Position numbers and translations under genes: made by a program
Notes under the pieces: model-generated
The model's database searches: none
What the model was told of the DNA's origin: nothing
Seen by the model: only the letters and a program-made list of their open reading frames with translations
Source of the DNA: Corynebacterium stationis
Lineage (GTDB): Bacteria; Actinomycetota; Actinomycetes; Mycobacteriales; Mycobacteriaceae
NCBI RefSeq assembly: GCF_001941345.1
Contig: NZ_CP009251.1
Coordinates: 496,001-560,000, forward strand
DNA length: 64,000 nucleotides
Direction: 5' to 3'
Shown here: positions 35,091 through 45,287 of the stretch, piece after piece
How positions within the stretch are numbered: position 1 is the stretch's first letter
Layout: every line of letters starts with the position of its first letter

Positions 35091-35948
35091 CTAGTCCTTG
35101 TTGACCGGAGCTAGCGCGCCGGCAGATGGTTCGCCGGCGCGGTTGGCAAGGTCGTCGTCAAAGAAGCTTTCGACGCCTTTGGCTGTGGCCTCAGGGTCTG
35201 AGAAATCAGAATAAGTCTTGTCGCCTTCGAGCTGGTGCAGCAAGAAGCCGACCATGAGACCGCGAGCTACCTCAGCCTGTGATGCTTGGAAAGCGCCAGA
35301 GCCCAGTGCGAGTTTGAAGAAGAAGTCTTCCGAAAAACCTTGCTGGGTGCCCTTTTCTACCTCGCGGTAGGCAACGTCGCCGCCCCAGTTATAAGCCAGC
35401 TTGGCTGGGTTACCGGCGTTGAAGATATCGGAACGGCCCGAACCGATGACCAAGCCAGGGATTTTCAGGCTGCGCGCTGCGGCATCTGCGGAAGGCGCGG
35501 ACTGCGCAGGATAAAATGCGCCGACGGCCTTAACCTTGTCATTATCAACCGCAGCGAGCACTGCAGCAGCGCCACCCATGCCGTGGCCAATAAGTCCTAG
35601 CTTGTGTGGGGAGACGGTGATATTGCCGTTGCCGAGCCTTACGCCAGCGGCAACCTGCAGGCTAGATTCCAAGTCAGCAGCTAGGTTGCGGTGGTTAGGA
35701 ATTAATCCGGTTTCAGTATCCGGGGCGACTACAACAATGCCCCAGCTTGCTAAATGCCGCAGGGTTGCGTGGTAATCCTTGACGTGTTTGCGCCAGTCAT
35801 GGCCAAAAGCTACGGCCGCGAGGCCTTTGCCTTCCGCCGGGGTGTAGACCTTGCCAGGCAGGCCGGCGTAGTCAAGATCGCCGACGAGCACGCGGTGGCC
35901 TCCACGCTTGGACAACGTTGCCAGGTGTTTCTTCAAATTCGCAGACAC
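35091..35948 (-). CDS. Alpha/beta-hydrolase-fold protein lacking the nucleophile Ser
   Basis: The 285-residue product has the fold of dienelactone-hydrolase or PET-hydrolase-like lipases: VYTPAEGKGLAAVAFGHDWRK, then the nucleophile elbow, then LVIGSGRSDIFN. At the elbow the sequence is LGLIGHGMGGAAAV: the G-x-S-x-G serine is Gly (codon GGC), so classical hydrolysis is not expected. It may be a pseudoenzyme or use another mechanism. GTG 35948 (VSANLKKHLATLSKRG) fits the usual family start and has TATCCT 7 nt upstream; ATG 36020 is a longer alternative. It faces the module and diverges from glmS. Confidence 0.8.
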   Translation of the reverse strand: MSANLKKHLATLSKRGGHRVLVGDLDYAGLPGKVYTPAEGKGLAAVAFGHDWRKHVKDYHATLRHLASWGIVVVAPDTETGLIPNHRNLAADLESSLQVAAGVRLGNGNITVSPHKLGLIGHGMGGAAAVLAAVDNDKVKAVGAFYPAQSAPSADAAARSLKIPGLVIGSGRSDIFNAGNPAKLAYNWGGDVAYREVEKGTQQGFSEDFFFKLALGSGAFQASQAEVARGLMVGFLLHQLEGDKTYSDFSDPEATAKGVESFFDDDLANRAGEPSAGALAPVNKD

Positions 35949-36127
35949 ACTACCCAGGATAGAACAAACTACTAACGCGTGATGCATAAACATCCCAGCC
36001 CCGGGTGAAATTTTGCCCACACCACGGATTTCTGACCGCCGGTTTTTCCTGGTATCGCCGAATTTGTAGAAACCGTGCCGATTCTCGTGGTGAAAGGATG
36101 AGAAAACCTGTTGTAAAGTTTGTGGTT

Positions 36128-37993
36128 ATGTGTGGAATCGTAGGATATGTCGGTCGCTTTTCCGAGAACCGAGAGTACTTTGCCGAGGACGTTGTCCTTG
36201 AAGGTCTTCGTCGGCTGGAATACCGCGGGTATGACTCAGCAGGACTTGCTGTGTACTTTGATGGTCAGCTCCAGTGGCGTAAGAAAGCAGGCAAGGTAGC
36301 GGCGTTGGAGGCAGAAATTGCTGCGCGCCCGCTACCGAACTCGGTGCTGGGCATTGGCCACACCCGCTGGGCTACTCACGGTGGCCCAAGCGATATCAAC
36401 TCGCACCCGCACGTTGTTGCCGGCGGCAAACTCGCCGTCGTACACAACGGCATCATTGAAAATTTCGCTGAGCTGAAAACCAGCATGCAGGACAAGGGCT
36501 ACCACTTTGTCTCCGATACGGACACTGAAGTTGCAGCCGCGGTTTTGGCGGACTTGTTTGAGCAAACCGGCGAGCTAACCCTTGCTATGCGTAAGGCTTG
36601 CCAGCTTTTCGATGGCGCCTTTACCCTTCTGGCTATTCACGCCGACCAGCCAGATCAGATTGTGGCTGCGCGCCGGGATTCGCCATTGGTTATTGGCTTG
36701 GGCGAGGGCGAGAACTTCCTGGGCTCCGATGTCTCTGGCTTTATTGACTACACGAAAAAGGCCGTTGAGATGGACAACGATCACATCGTGACGGTCACCG
36801 CTGATGAAGTCGTCATCACCGATTATGACGGCAACCCACAAGAGGGCAAGCGCTTCGATATTGAGTGGGACGCTGCCGCTGCCGAAAAGGGCGGCTTTGC
36901 CTCCTTCATGGAAAAAGAAATCCACGACCAGCCTGCTGCCGTGCGCGATACCTTGATGGGGCGTGTGGATGAAAAGGGCAATTTGGCTATCGATGAATTG
37001 CGCATTGAAGAATCGCTGCTGAAATCCATCGATAAGATCATCGTCATTGCCTGCGGCACCGCGGCTTATGCCGGTCATGTGGCGCGCTATGCCATCGAGC
37101 ACTGGTGCCGCATTCCGACCGAGGTAGAGCTCGCGCACGAGTTCCGCTACCGCGATCCGATTGTCAACGAAAAGACCCTAGTGGTCGCGCTGTCGCAATC
37201 GGGTGAGACCATGGATACGCTCATGGCGGTGCGCCATGCCCGCCAGCAGGGTGCGAAGGTTATTGCGATTTGTAATACCCAAGGCGCATCCATCCCACGT
37301 GAGGCTGATGCAGCGCTTTATACCCACGCTGGTCCGGAAATCGCTGTGGCTTCCACCAAGGCTTTCTTGGCGCAGATTACCGCGACTTATGTCTTGGGTC
37401 TGTACTTGGCGCAGCTGCGCGGGAACATGTTTGCCGATGAAGTTGAAGCCATCTTGGATGATCTGCGCGCGATGCCTGAGAAGGTCCAAACCGTCATCGA
37501 CGGCAACGAAACCGTGACTTCTTTGGCTAAGAGCATGCAAGATGCCACCTCCGTGTTGTTCTTGGGCCGTCACGTCGGTTTTCCAGTGGCACTCGAAGGT
37601 GCGCTCAAGCTCAAAGAAATTGCTTACCTGCACGCCGAAGGTTTCGCAGCGGGCGAGCTCAAGCATGGGCCTATCGCACTGGTCGAGGAAGGCCAGCCGG
37701 TCTTTGTCATCGTGCCTTCTCCTCGCGGGCGGGATTCCTTGCACGCCAAGGTTGTCTCCAACATCCAAGAAGTCCGCGCGCGTGGGGCTATCACCATCGT
37801 CATTGCCGAAGAAGGCGATGAAGCTGTGGAAGCCTATGCCAACCACATCATCCGCATCCCGCAAGCACCAACGCTGATGCAGCCGCTGTTGGCCACGGTG
37901 CCTTTGCAAATCTTTGCCTGCAAGGTCGCAGAAGCCAAGGGCTATGACGTGGATCAGCCACGTAACCTGGCTAAATCGGTGACAGTGGAGTAG
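36128..37993 (+). CDS. glmS: Glutamine-fructose-6-phosphate aminotransferase
   Basis: GlmS makes glucosamine-6-phosphate from fructose-6-phosphate and glutamine, the first step to UDP-GlcNAc. The 621-residue product starts MCGIVGYVG with the catalytic Cys right after Met, so ATG 36128 must be the start. The N-terminal glutaminase (HTRWATHGGPSDINSHPH) is followed by two SIS isomerase domains (CGTAAYAGHVARY, SQSGETMDTL) and the C-terminal NLAKSVTVE. No ribozyme-like element was identified upstream. Confidence 0.97.
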   Translation: MCGIVGYVGRFSENREYFAEDVVLEGLRRLEYRGYDSAGLAVYFDGQLQWRKKAGKVAALEAEIAARPLPNSVLGIGHTRWATHGGPSDINSHPHVVAGGKLAVVHNGIIENFAELKTSMQDKGYHFVSDTDTEVAAAVLADLFEQTGELTLAMRKACQLFDGAFTLLAIHADQPDQIVAARRDSPLVIGLGEGENFLGSDVSGFIDYTKKAVEMDNDHIVTVTADEVVITDYDGNPQEGKRFDIEWDAAAAEKGGFASFMEKEIHDQPAAVRDTLMGRVDEKGNLAIDELRIEESLLKSIDKIIVIACGTAAYAGHVARYAIEHWCRIPTEVELAHEFRYRDPIVNEKTLVVALSQSGETMDTLMAVRHARQQGAKVIAICNTQGASIPREADAALYTHAGPEIAVASTKAFLAQITATYVLGLYLAQLRGNMFADEVEAILDDLRAMPEKVQTVIDGNETVTSLAKSMQDATSVLFLGRHVGFPVALEGALKLKEIAYLHAEGFAAGELKHGPIALVEEGQPVFVIVPSPRGRDSLHAKVVSNIQEVRARGAITIVIAEEGDEAVEAYANHIIRIPQAPTLMQPLLATVPLQIFACKVAEAKGYDVDQPRNLAKSVTVE

Positions 37994-38011
37994 CCGACCT
38001 ACAATAAACCC

Positions 38012-39112
38012 ATGTCGCTACTTTCCACTCGAATCAATTTGGATGCCATTTCACATAACGTGCGACGACTAAAAGAATTGGTCGGCCCGGATGTTCGCTT
38101 AATGTGCGTGGTCAAAGCAGACGCTTATGGCCACGGTGTCGAAAAAGTCGCTCCGGTCATGCTCAAGGCTGGCGCAGATGTTTTAGGCTGCGCCACCGTG
38201 GATGAAGCCGTAGCGCTGCGCAAACTGGGCATCGATGCCGAGTTAGTAGCGTGGATGTGGGAACCTGACCAGGACCTCTCGGATGCTTTAAGCTCCAATA
38301 TCGTCATCGGCGTGCCATCGCTTGCGCATGCACAGGTCTTGGTCGATATTGAGGTACCGGTCAAGGTTGTTATCAAGGTCGAAACCGGGATGCACCGCAA
38401 TGGCGTCGACCCAGCACAGTGGGATGAAGTTTTTACCGTGCTGCGCGACGCTGAGCACATTGAGGTCACTGGTTTAATGTCGCACTTAGCCTGCGCTGAT
38501 GAGCCAGATAATCCACACACAGATATTCAAGCAGCGGAGTTTCAGCAAGCTGTTGACCGCGCGCGCGAGCTGGGCCTGGAATGCCCGATTAATCATCTGG
38601 CGAATTCACCAGCGACACTAACGCGCAAAGATTTGCACTTTGACCAGGTCCGCGTCGGGCTTGCCTGTTACGGCCTTGAGCCGGTCGCAGGGCTAGATCA
38701 TGGGTTGGAACCAGCGATGACCTGGGCATCCAATATCATGAACGTCAAGCCCATTAAAAAAGGCGAGTCATCCTGCTATGGCCTGACGTGGACAGCGCCT
38801 GCCGATGGCTACCTAGCTGTCGTGCCCGTGGGCTACGCCGATGGTCTGCCACGCTCTATCCAAGGTTCTTTGGAAGTGACTATCAGCGGTAAAAGCTATC
38901 CGCATGTCGGCCGAGTCTCCATGGATCAGATCGTGGTTGATTTAGGCGAGAATCCATTTGGGGTCAGCCCAGATGATGAAGTCATTATCTTTGGCGAAGG
39001 CGGGCAAAGTGCTACACAGCTTGCCGATGCCGCAGGCACTATCAACTATGAAATCGTCTGCCGTCCCACAGGACGCACGAAGCGTACCTATGAGGGAGGC
39101 ATTGACCTGTGA
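38012..39112 (+). CDS. alr: Alanine racemase
   Basis: Alr makes D-alanine for peptidoglycan using PLP. The 366-residue product has the PLP Lys35 in VVKADAYGHG and the second catalytic region SCYGLTWTAPADGYLAVVPVGYADGLPR, with RVSMDQIVVDLG. TACAAT (38000-38005) lies 6 nt before the ATG, so the mRNA is probably leaderless. The stop overlaps tsaE (GTGA), so alr-tsaE-(39698)-tsaB-rimI-tsaD may be read together. Confidence 0.97.
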   Translation: MSLLSTRINLDAISHNVRRLKELVGPDVRLMCVVKADAYGHGVEKVAPVMLKAGADVLGCATVDEAVALRKLGIDAELVAWMWEPDQDLSDALSSNIVIGVPSLAHAQVLVDIEVPVKVVIKVETGMHRNGVDPAQWDEVFTVLRDAEHIEVTGLMSHLACADEPDNPHTDIQAAEFQQAVDRARELGLECPINHLANSPATLTRKDLHFDQVRVGLACYGLEPVAGLDHGLEPAMTWASNIMNVKPIKKGESSCYGLTWTAPADGYLAVVPVGYADGLPRSIQGSLEVTISGKSYPHVGRVSMDQIVVDLGENPFGVSPDDEVIIFGEGGQSATQLADAAGTINYEIVCRPTGRTKRTYEGGIDL

Positions 39113-39603
39113 GCTTTGCAGAATCCGGAAGCATAGAATGCGCAACCGCAGAAGAAACCCAAGCCTGGGGTGAAAAACTCGGGCGCAACCTCAAAGCCGG
39201 CGACGTGGTGATTATGGATGGGCCTTTAGGCGCCGGGAAGACCACCTTGACCCAAGGTATCGCCCGCGGCATGCAGGTCAAAGGACGCGTCACCTCACCA
39301 ACTTTTGTTATTGCCCGCGAGCACCGCTCGTTGGTCGGCGGTCCGGCGCTGGTGCATGTCGATGCCTACCGCATGCTAGGTGAAGATGGTGCGACAAGCG
39401 CGGATCCGCTCGGTGAATTAGATGCCTTGGATCTTGATACTGAACTCGATGAAGCAGTCGTGATTGCTGAATGGGGCGGGGGATTGGTTGAGCAAATCTC
39501 CGAGCGCTACTTGCTGATCACTTTGGACCGGGAATCTGCAGTAGTAGACGATCCCGAATCCCAGGCACGCATTATCCACTGGCGCTGGTTTTCAACCCCT
39601 TGA
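39109..39603 (+). CDS. tsaE: tRNA threonylcarbamoyladenosine synthesis ATPase TsaE
   Basis: TsaE is the ATPase partner of TsaB-TsaD in forming t6A at tRNA position 37. The 164-residue product has the P-loop GPLGAGKTTLTQGIARG at about residues 38-54, TSPTFVIAREH, and HVDAYRMLG. Start GTG overlaps the alr stop by 4 bp. tsaB and tsaD follow in the same operon, which supports the assignment. Confidence 0.94.
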   Translation: MSFAESGSIECATAEETQAWGEKLGRNLKAGDVVIMDGPLGAGKTTLTQGIARGMQVKGRVTSPTFVIAREHRSLVGGPALVHVDAYRMLGEDGATSADPLGELDALDLDTELDEAVVIAEWGGGLVEQISERYLLITLDRESAVVDDPESQARIIHWRWFSTP

Positions 39604-39697
39604 CGAAGGCGCGTACTGTTAAGCAGTGAATATGCATACCCCATGCGCTAAACAAAACATGCGCTTATTGATTGCGTTTACTAATTAAAGGAGTTCC

Positions 39698-40171
39698 ATG
39701 ATGACGGAAAAGACCAAAGCACTCATCGGCGTAATTGTGGCCGGCTGGTTAGTCGTGCTCATGGGCCTGGTTGCCTTCAACGCCACCCGTGCTGAGGCCG
39801 CTATCACGGGAGACCTCGAATCCAGCATCGAGAAAGTCGATGAAATCGGGTTGCACGGTACTTCTTTGGCACCGCTTGATATCTGGGGCGAAAATATCAG
39901 CGCCGTTATGCCAATCTGCCCAGGCGTGACTGAAGAAAACATTGCGCAGCTCGGTGTTGACCCAGCGATGTTGACCTTTGAAAATGGCCAGATCCCAGAG
40001 CACAGCAACTACATGCTGGTGTTGCCAACTGAAGGCGCACCGATTGCAGAGAAGTACTTCCGCCAAGACATTGACCTGTGCGGCCAGCTGCAGTCTGTGC
40101 AGCCAATTAACCCAGCGGCCTTGGTGACTTTCATCAAGGATCCTAACGATACTTGGCTCATGGTTGGATAA
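39698..40171 (+). CDS. Membrane-anchored hypothetical protein within the tsa cluster
   Basis: A 157-residue protein with a single N-terminal membrane helix (KALIGVIVAGWLVVLMGLVAF, about residues 6-26) or uncleaved signal, and an extracytoplasmic domain with two Cys (MPICPGV and DLCGQLQ) that could pair. No family is recognised. An aaaggag site precedes ATG 39698/39701. Its TAA overlaps the tsaB ATG by one base, so it is co-translated with tsaB although its content does not suggest tRNA modification. It has its own gap of about 95 bp upstream and may have a separate promoter. Confidence 0.7.
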   Translation: MMTEKTKALIGVIVAGWLVVLMGLVAFNATRAEAAITGDLESSIEKVDEIGLHGTSLAPLDIWGENISAVMPICPGVTEENIAQLGVDPAMLTFENGQIPEHSNYMLVLPTEGAPIAEKYFRQDIDLCGQLQSVQPINPAALVTFIKDPNDTWLMVG

Positions 40172-40902
40172 TGCGCGTTCTTGCTTTAGACACGGCTACC
40201 CCGGACCTTGTCACCGGAGTAGTCGACTTGGAATCAGGACAGGTTACTGAACAAGTCATTGAAGATACCCGCCTGTTGAGTGAGCAGTTGATGCCGGCGG
40301 TCGAGGGAGTCATCGACAAGCTTGACCGCGGCTATGCGGATATCGATGCCTTCGCAGTGGGCGTAGGCCCTGGTCCATTTACCGGCCTGCGCGTCGGGAT
40401 GGCCACGGCTTCTGCACTGGGGCAGGCGGTGGGCAAACCAGTCCACGGCGTGTGCACCCACGATGCGATTGCTTTTGAACTCGCGAAAAACTTTTCGGGT
40501 CCTGCAACTGCGCTGGTAGCCACCGATGCACGCCGTAAAGAAATTTACTTTGCCTTTTACAGGTTAAACGGTGGCAATGCCACCCGCCTTGGCGAGCCTG
40601 ATGTGGTCCGCCCTGAAGAACTTGTGATTCCCGAGGAACTTCCCGTGCAAGAAGTTGATCTCGTATCTATCCCACCGCACTTGCTGGAGCGTTTGCCAGA
40701 AGTTTTCCATGCTGCTGAGGTTGTAAATCAGCGTCCCACCGCGGCAGGCTTGGTCGGAATGGCCCAAGCTGCCGTAGTTGACGTTGCGGAGGGGATGGCT
40801 ACAACCCCGCAGCCTCTGGTGCCGCTGTATCTGCGCCGTCCGGATGCAAAAGAACCAGCTGCGAAACCACGTTCCGCAGCGATTCCAGAAGTGGAGCTGT
40901 AG
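40171..40902 (+). CDS. tsaB: tRNA threonylcarbamoyladenosine synthesis protein TsaB
   Basis: TsaB is the ASKHA-fold partner that activates TsaD. The 243-residue product starts RVLALDTATPDLVTG and has GVGPGPFTGLRVGMATA, the typical TsaB motif. ATG 40171 overlaps the previous stop; ATG 40153 further up lies in the neighbour's coding region. rimI follows immediately on the base after its stop. Confidence 0.93.
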   Translation: MRVLALDTATPDLVTGVVDLESGQVTEQVIEDTRLLSEQLMPAVEGVIDKLDRGYADIDAFAVGVGPGPFTGLRVGMATASALGQAVGKPVHGVCTHDAIAFELAKNFSGPATALVATDARRKEIYFAFYRLNGGNATRLGEPDVVRPEELVIPEELPVQEVDLVSIPPHLLERLPEVFHAAEVVNQRPTAAGLVGMAQAAVVDVAEGMATTPQPLVPLYLRRPDAKEPAAKPRSAAIPEVEL

Positions 40903-41391
40903 ATGAAATTGCGCGAGCTGGTCCGCGGTGACGCTGCGCGCTGCGCCGAGCTGGAGATGCAGCTATTTGCAGGCGAGACACCATGGTCGAAGGAAAATTT
41001 TGAACTGGAATTCCAGCAGCCTTATAACTTCTACCTGGGCGTGGAAGATGAGAACCAATTAATCGGCTACGCCGGAATCGGGCTGCGTGGGCATGCAAAA
41101 GACCCAGAGTTTGAAATCCTGACCATCGGCACGGACCCGGCACACCAACGCCGCGGGGTTGCGCGGATGATGATGGACAATATCTGCCACATCGCAGACT
41201 TAAAGCGTGCGCCAATATTTTTAGAAGTCCGCGTCGGCAACGATCCCGCCATTGAGATGTATAAGGCCTATGGCTTTGTGCACTTAGGCATTCGCCGCAA
41301 CTATTACCAGCCTTCAGGCGCAGATGCGCACACCATGAAGCGTGATATTTCGGCAGAGAAAACAGCAGGAAACACATCGGAGAAACCATGA
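40903..41391 (+). CDS. rimI: Ribosomal-protein-S18-alanine-type N-acetyltransferase
   Basis: The 162-residue product is a GNAT acetyltransferase with the acetyl-CoA loop [18 protein letters not shown] and C-terminal [32 protein letters not shown], typical of RimI. RimI acetylates the N-terminus of S18 in E. coli; in actinobacteria it is clustered or fused with tsaB and tsaD as here. It overlaps tsaD by 4 bp (ATGA). Confidence 0.92.
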   Translation: MKLRELVRGDAARCAELEMQLFAGETPWSKENFELEFQQPYNFYLGVEDENQLIGYAGIGLRGHAKDPEFEILTIGTDPAHQRRGVARMMMDNICHIADLKRAPIFLEVRVGNDPAIEMYKAYGFVHLGIRRNYYQPSGADAHTMKRDISAEKTAGNTSEKP

Positions 41392-42437
41392 TTGTCTTAG
41401 GTATTGAATCCTCCTGCGATGAAACCGGCGTGGGCATTATCAATCTTGATGAACACGGCAACATGGAAATTCTTGCGAACACGGTTGCCTCGTCGATGCA
41501 GCAGCATGCACGTTTCGGGGGTGTGGTTCCAGAGATTGCCTCGCGCGCGCACTTAGAAGCCATGCCGCAGGTGATGCAGGCGGCATTGGAAGAAGCCGGA
41601 ATTGAAAAGCCTGATGCCGTGGCCGCCACCGTCGGTCCGGGCCTGGCTGGTGCGCTGCTAGTGGGGGCATCAGCAGCCAAGGCTTATGCCTCCGCCTGGG
41701 GTGTACCTTTCTACGGCGTCAACCACTTGGGCGGACACGTAGCAGTAGCCAATTTAGAAGGCGGGCAATTGCCGCATTCTGTAGCCCTTTTGGTCTCCGG
41801 TGGGCACACACAGTTGCTCGAGGTAGATGCCGTGGGCAAGCCGATGAAAGAGCTGGGCTCCACGCTTGACGATGCCGCCGGCGAAGCCTACGACAAAGTC
41901 TCTAGGTTGTTAGGCCTGGGATATCCGGGCGGCCCCGTCATCGATAAGCTAGCTGCGCGCGGGGCCGCCACGATTGATTTTCCCCGCGGACTCAACCGTG
42001 CGGAAGACCTGCGTGGACCACACCGCCATGATTTTTCTTTCTCGGGCTTAAAAACCGCTGTTGCTCGCTACGTGGAAAAAGCAGAGCGCGAAGAACGCGT
42101 GATTTCTGTGGAAGATGTCTGCGCCTCGTTCCAGGAAGCCGTGTGTGACGTGCTTACCGCCAAAGCGATCCGTGCGTGTGAAGATACTGGCGCTCGCGTG
42201 CTATTGCTCGGCGGCGGGGTAGCAGCGAATTCGCGGCTGCGTGAACTTGCTGCCGCCCGGTGTGCTGATGCTGGGGTGGAATTGCGCGTGCCGAGATTTG
42301 AACTGTGCACCGACAATGGCGTGATGATTGCGGCACTCGCTGGGCAAGTTATCCACGAAGGTGCAGCTCCCTCAGGCTTGGCAGTGGGGACTGACACTTC
42401 GCTAGACGTTGAAATTCCCGTTGTTTCTGCTAGTTAA
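41388..42437 (+). CDS. tsaD: tRNA threonylcarbamoyltransferase TsaD
   Basis: TsaD transfers the threonylcarbamoyl group to A37 of ANN-decoding tRNAs. The 349-residue product begins [16 protein letters not shown], has the metal-binding HLGGHVAVA at about residue 116-124, [11 protein letters not shown], and [12 protein letters not shown]. It is the last gene of the tsa set. Confidence 0.96.
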   Translation: MIVLGIESSCDETGVGIINLDEHGNMEILANTVASSMQQHARFGGVVPEIASRAHLEAMPQVMQAALEEAGIEKPDAVAATVGPGLAGALLVGASAAKAYASAWGVPFYGVNHLGGHVAVANLEGGQLPHSVALLVSGGHTQLLEVDAVGKPMKELGSTLDDAAGEAYDKVSRLLGLGYPGGPVIDKLAARGAATIDFPRGLNRAEDLRGPHRHDFSFSGLKTAVARYVEKAEREERVISVEDVCASFQEAVCDVLTAKAIRACEDTGARVLLLGGGVAANSRLRELAAARCADAGVELRVPRFELCTDNGVMIAALAGQVIHEGAAPSGLAVGTDTSLDVEIPVVSAS

Positions 42438-42537
42438 TAGCTTAACCAGCGCGAAGTTACAAAGCAGACTAAGTTTATAACTGATTATTGCAATGATTTA
42501 GAAAAACCCTGTGTGTTTAAGGAGCGTGGGCTCGTCC

Positions 42538-42999
42538 ATGATTACTGGATTCCTTGTCAACCCTGACCTGACCCGCCGCAAGATTGAATTTGAGCTAGAG
42601 CACGCCAATCAGTTTCTTGGCGGAGCGACCGAAGATCGCGTAGCCGTTGCATTCCAAGAAGATGGATCGCACTATGCCGCGCTTTTTAACGCCGAAGCTA
42701 AAGCCGAAGGCGCAGAGCCCAACCCGGTTGCTTCCTTGGCACGTAATACTGCAGATACCGGCAACCCTTCCTTCTTGCAGGACCCGCTGCGCGCGATTTC
42801 TGGTGCGGTTATCTTCGTGGAATCTGAAGGTGGCGACGTCACCGATGAGATCATTGAGGGCGTTGAAAACTCCGTCCGCGCGGTAGAGAACTACCGGGAA
42901 GATTTTGAGGAAGAATACCGCCTGTGGCGTGCGGCGGTTATTAATTCAGGTCGTGCTGAGGCAGCTGCAAAGCGCCAAGCGCAAACTGATACGCAGTAG
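42538..42999 (+). CDS. Conserved hypothetical protein upstream of groES
   Basis: A 153-residue soluble protein of unknown function, acidic, beginning ITGFLVNPDLTRRKIEFELEHANQFLGG. It has no membrane helix or recognised motif. AAGGAG lies 12 nt before ATG 42538; GTG 42511 is a less likely start. It lies between tsaD and groES on the same strand; orthologues at this position in other corynebacteria are plausible but were not checked. Confidence 0.7.
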   Translation: MITGFLVNPDLTRRKIEFELEHANQFLGGATEDRVAVAFQEDGSHYAALFNAEAKAEGAEPNPVASLARNTADTGNPSFLQDPLRAISGAVIFVESEGGDVTDEIIEGVENSVRAVENYREDFEEEYRLWRAAVINSGRAEAAAKRQAQTDTQ

Positions 43000-43088
43000 T
43001 TGCAGGAGTTAATGCCTGCTTTAAGCAGAAGATGATTCCGGGGAGTTCGCGGCCAGCGAACTATTTGTGCCCAAGCTTTTGTTGAGAG

Positions 43089-43115
43089 CTGGCACTTGCG
43101 CGGGTAGAGTGCTAA
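43089..43115 (+). promoter_or_regulatory. CIRCE operator (HrcA site) before groES
   Basis: The right arm GAGTGCTAA (43107-43115) is perfect. The left arm CTGGCACTT (43089-43097) matches 6 of 9 positions of TTAGCACTC, with the standard 9-nt spacer. HrcA binding here would repress groES-groEL1 until heat shock. Confidence 0.85.
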
Positions 43116-43224
43116 TCAAGGTTGTTTGACCCACAGTTGTTCACCCGCGACGACGGCTGTGCTGGACTAATGATGCAACCGGCACAAACGCAACTTCAAG
43201 ATTTCACATGGAGGAATCATAACC

Positions 43225-43518
43225 ATGGCAAACATCAAGCCACTTGAGGACAAGGTACTCGTCCAGATCGTAGAAGCTGAGACCACCACCGCATCCGGTC
43301 TGGTTATTCCAGATTCTGCTAAGGAAAAGCCACAGGAAGCTACCGTCATCGCAGTTGGCCCTGGCCGCGCGAATGACAAGGGCGAGCTGACCCCAGTGGG
43401 TGTTAACGAAGGCGACACCGTTATTTTCTCCAAGTACGGCGGCACCGAACTGAAGTACAACGGCGAAGAATACTTGCTGCTGTCTGCACGTGACCTGCTC
43501 GCTGTTATCGAGAAGTAA
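43225..43518 (+). CDS. groES: Co-chaperonin GroES
   Basis: GroES caps the GroEL folding chamber. The 97-residue product starts [38 protein letters not shown] with the mobile loop, and ends [12 protein letters not shown]. It is 20 bp upstream of groEL and controlled by the CIRCE site. Confidence 0.98.
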   Translation: MANIKPLEDKVLVQIVEAETTTASGLVIPDSAKEKPQEATVIAVGPGRANDKGELTPVGVNEGDTVIFSKYGGTELKYNGEEYLLLSARDLLAVIEK

Positions 43519-43532
43519 GTAAGGCGGTTTAG

Positions 43533-45155
<1,623 letters not shown>

Positions 45156-45172
45156 AAGTGTCATAATCTCGG

Positions 45173-45212
45173 AAGCGTCCTGTTGACTTTGAAAAGTCGC
45201 AGGGCGCTTTTG
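45173..45212 (+). terminator. Probable terminator after groEL1
   Basis: AAGCGTCCTGTTGACTTT (45173-45190) pairs imperfectly with AAAGTCGCAGGGCGCTT (45193-45209), then TTTG. Confidence 0.7.
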
Positions 45213-45287
45213 CCTTCCTGGAGATCGGTTATATCTTGACCTCGCAAATGTATGTTGAGCAGGGAACATGAATGTAAACTTGCGCAA

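Noticed and set aside
35991..36127. glmS ribozyme or GlcN-6-P riboswitch upstream of glmS
   Set aside because: The stretch is only about 180 bp from the divergent gene and shows no recognisable ribozyme core.
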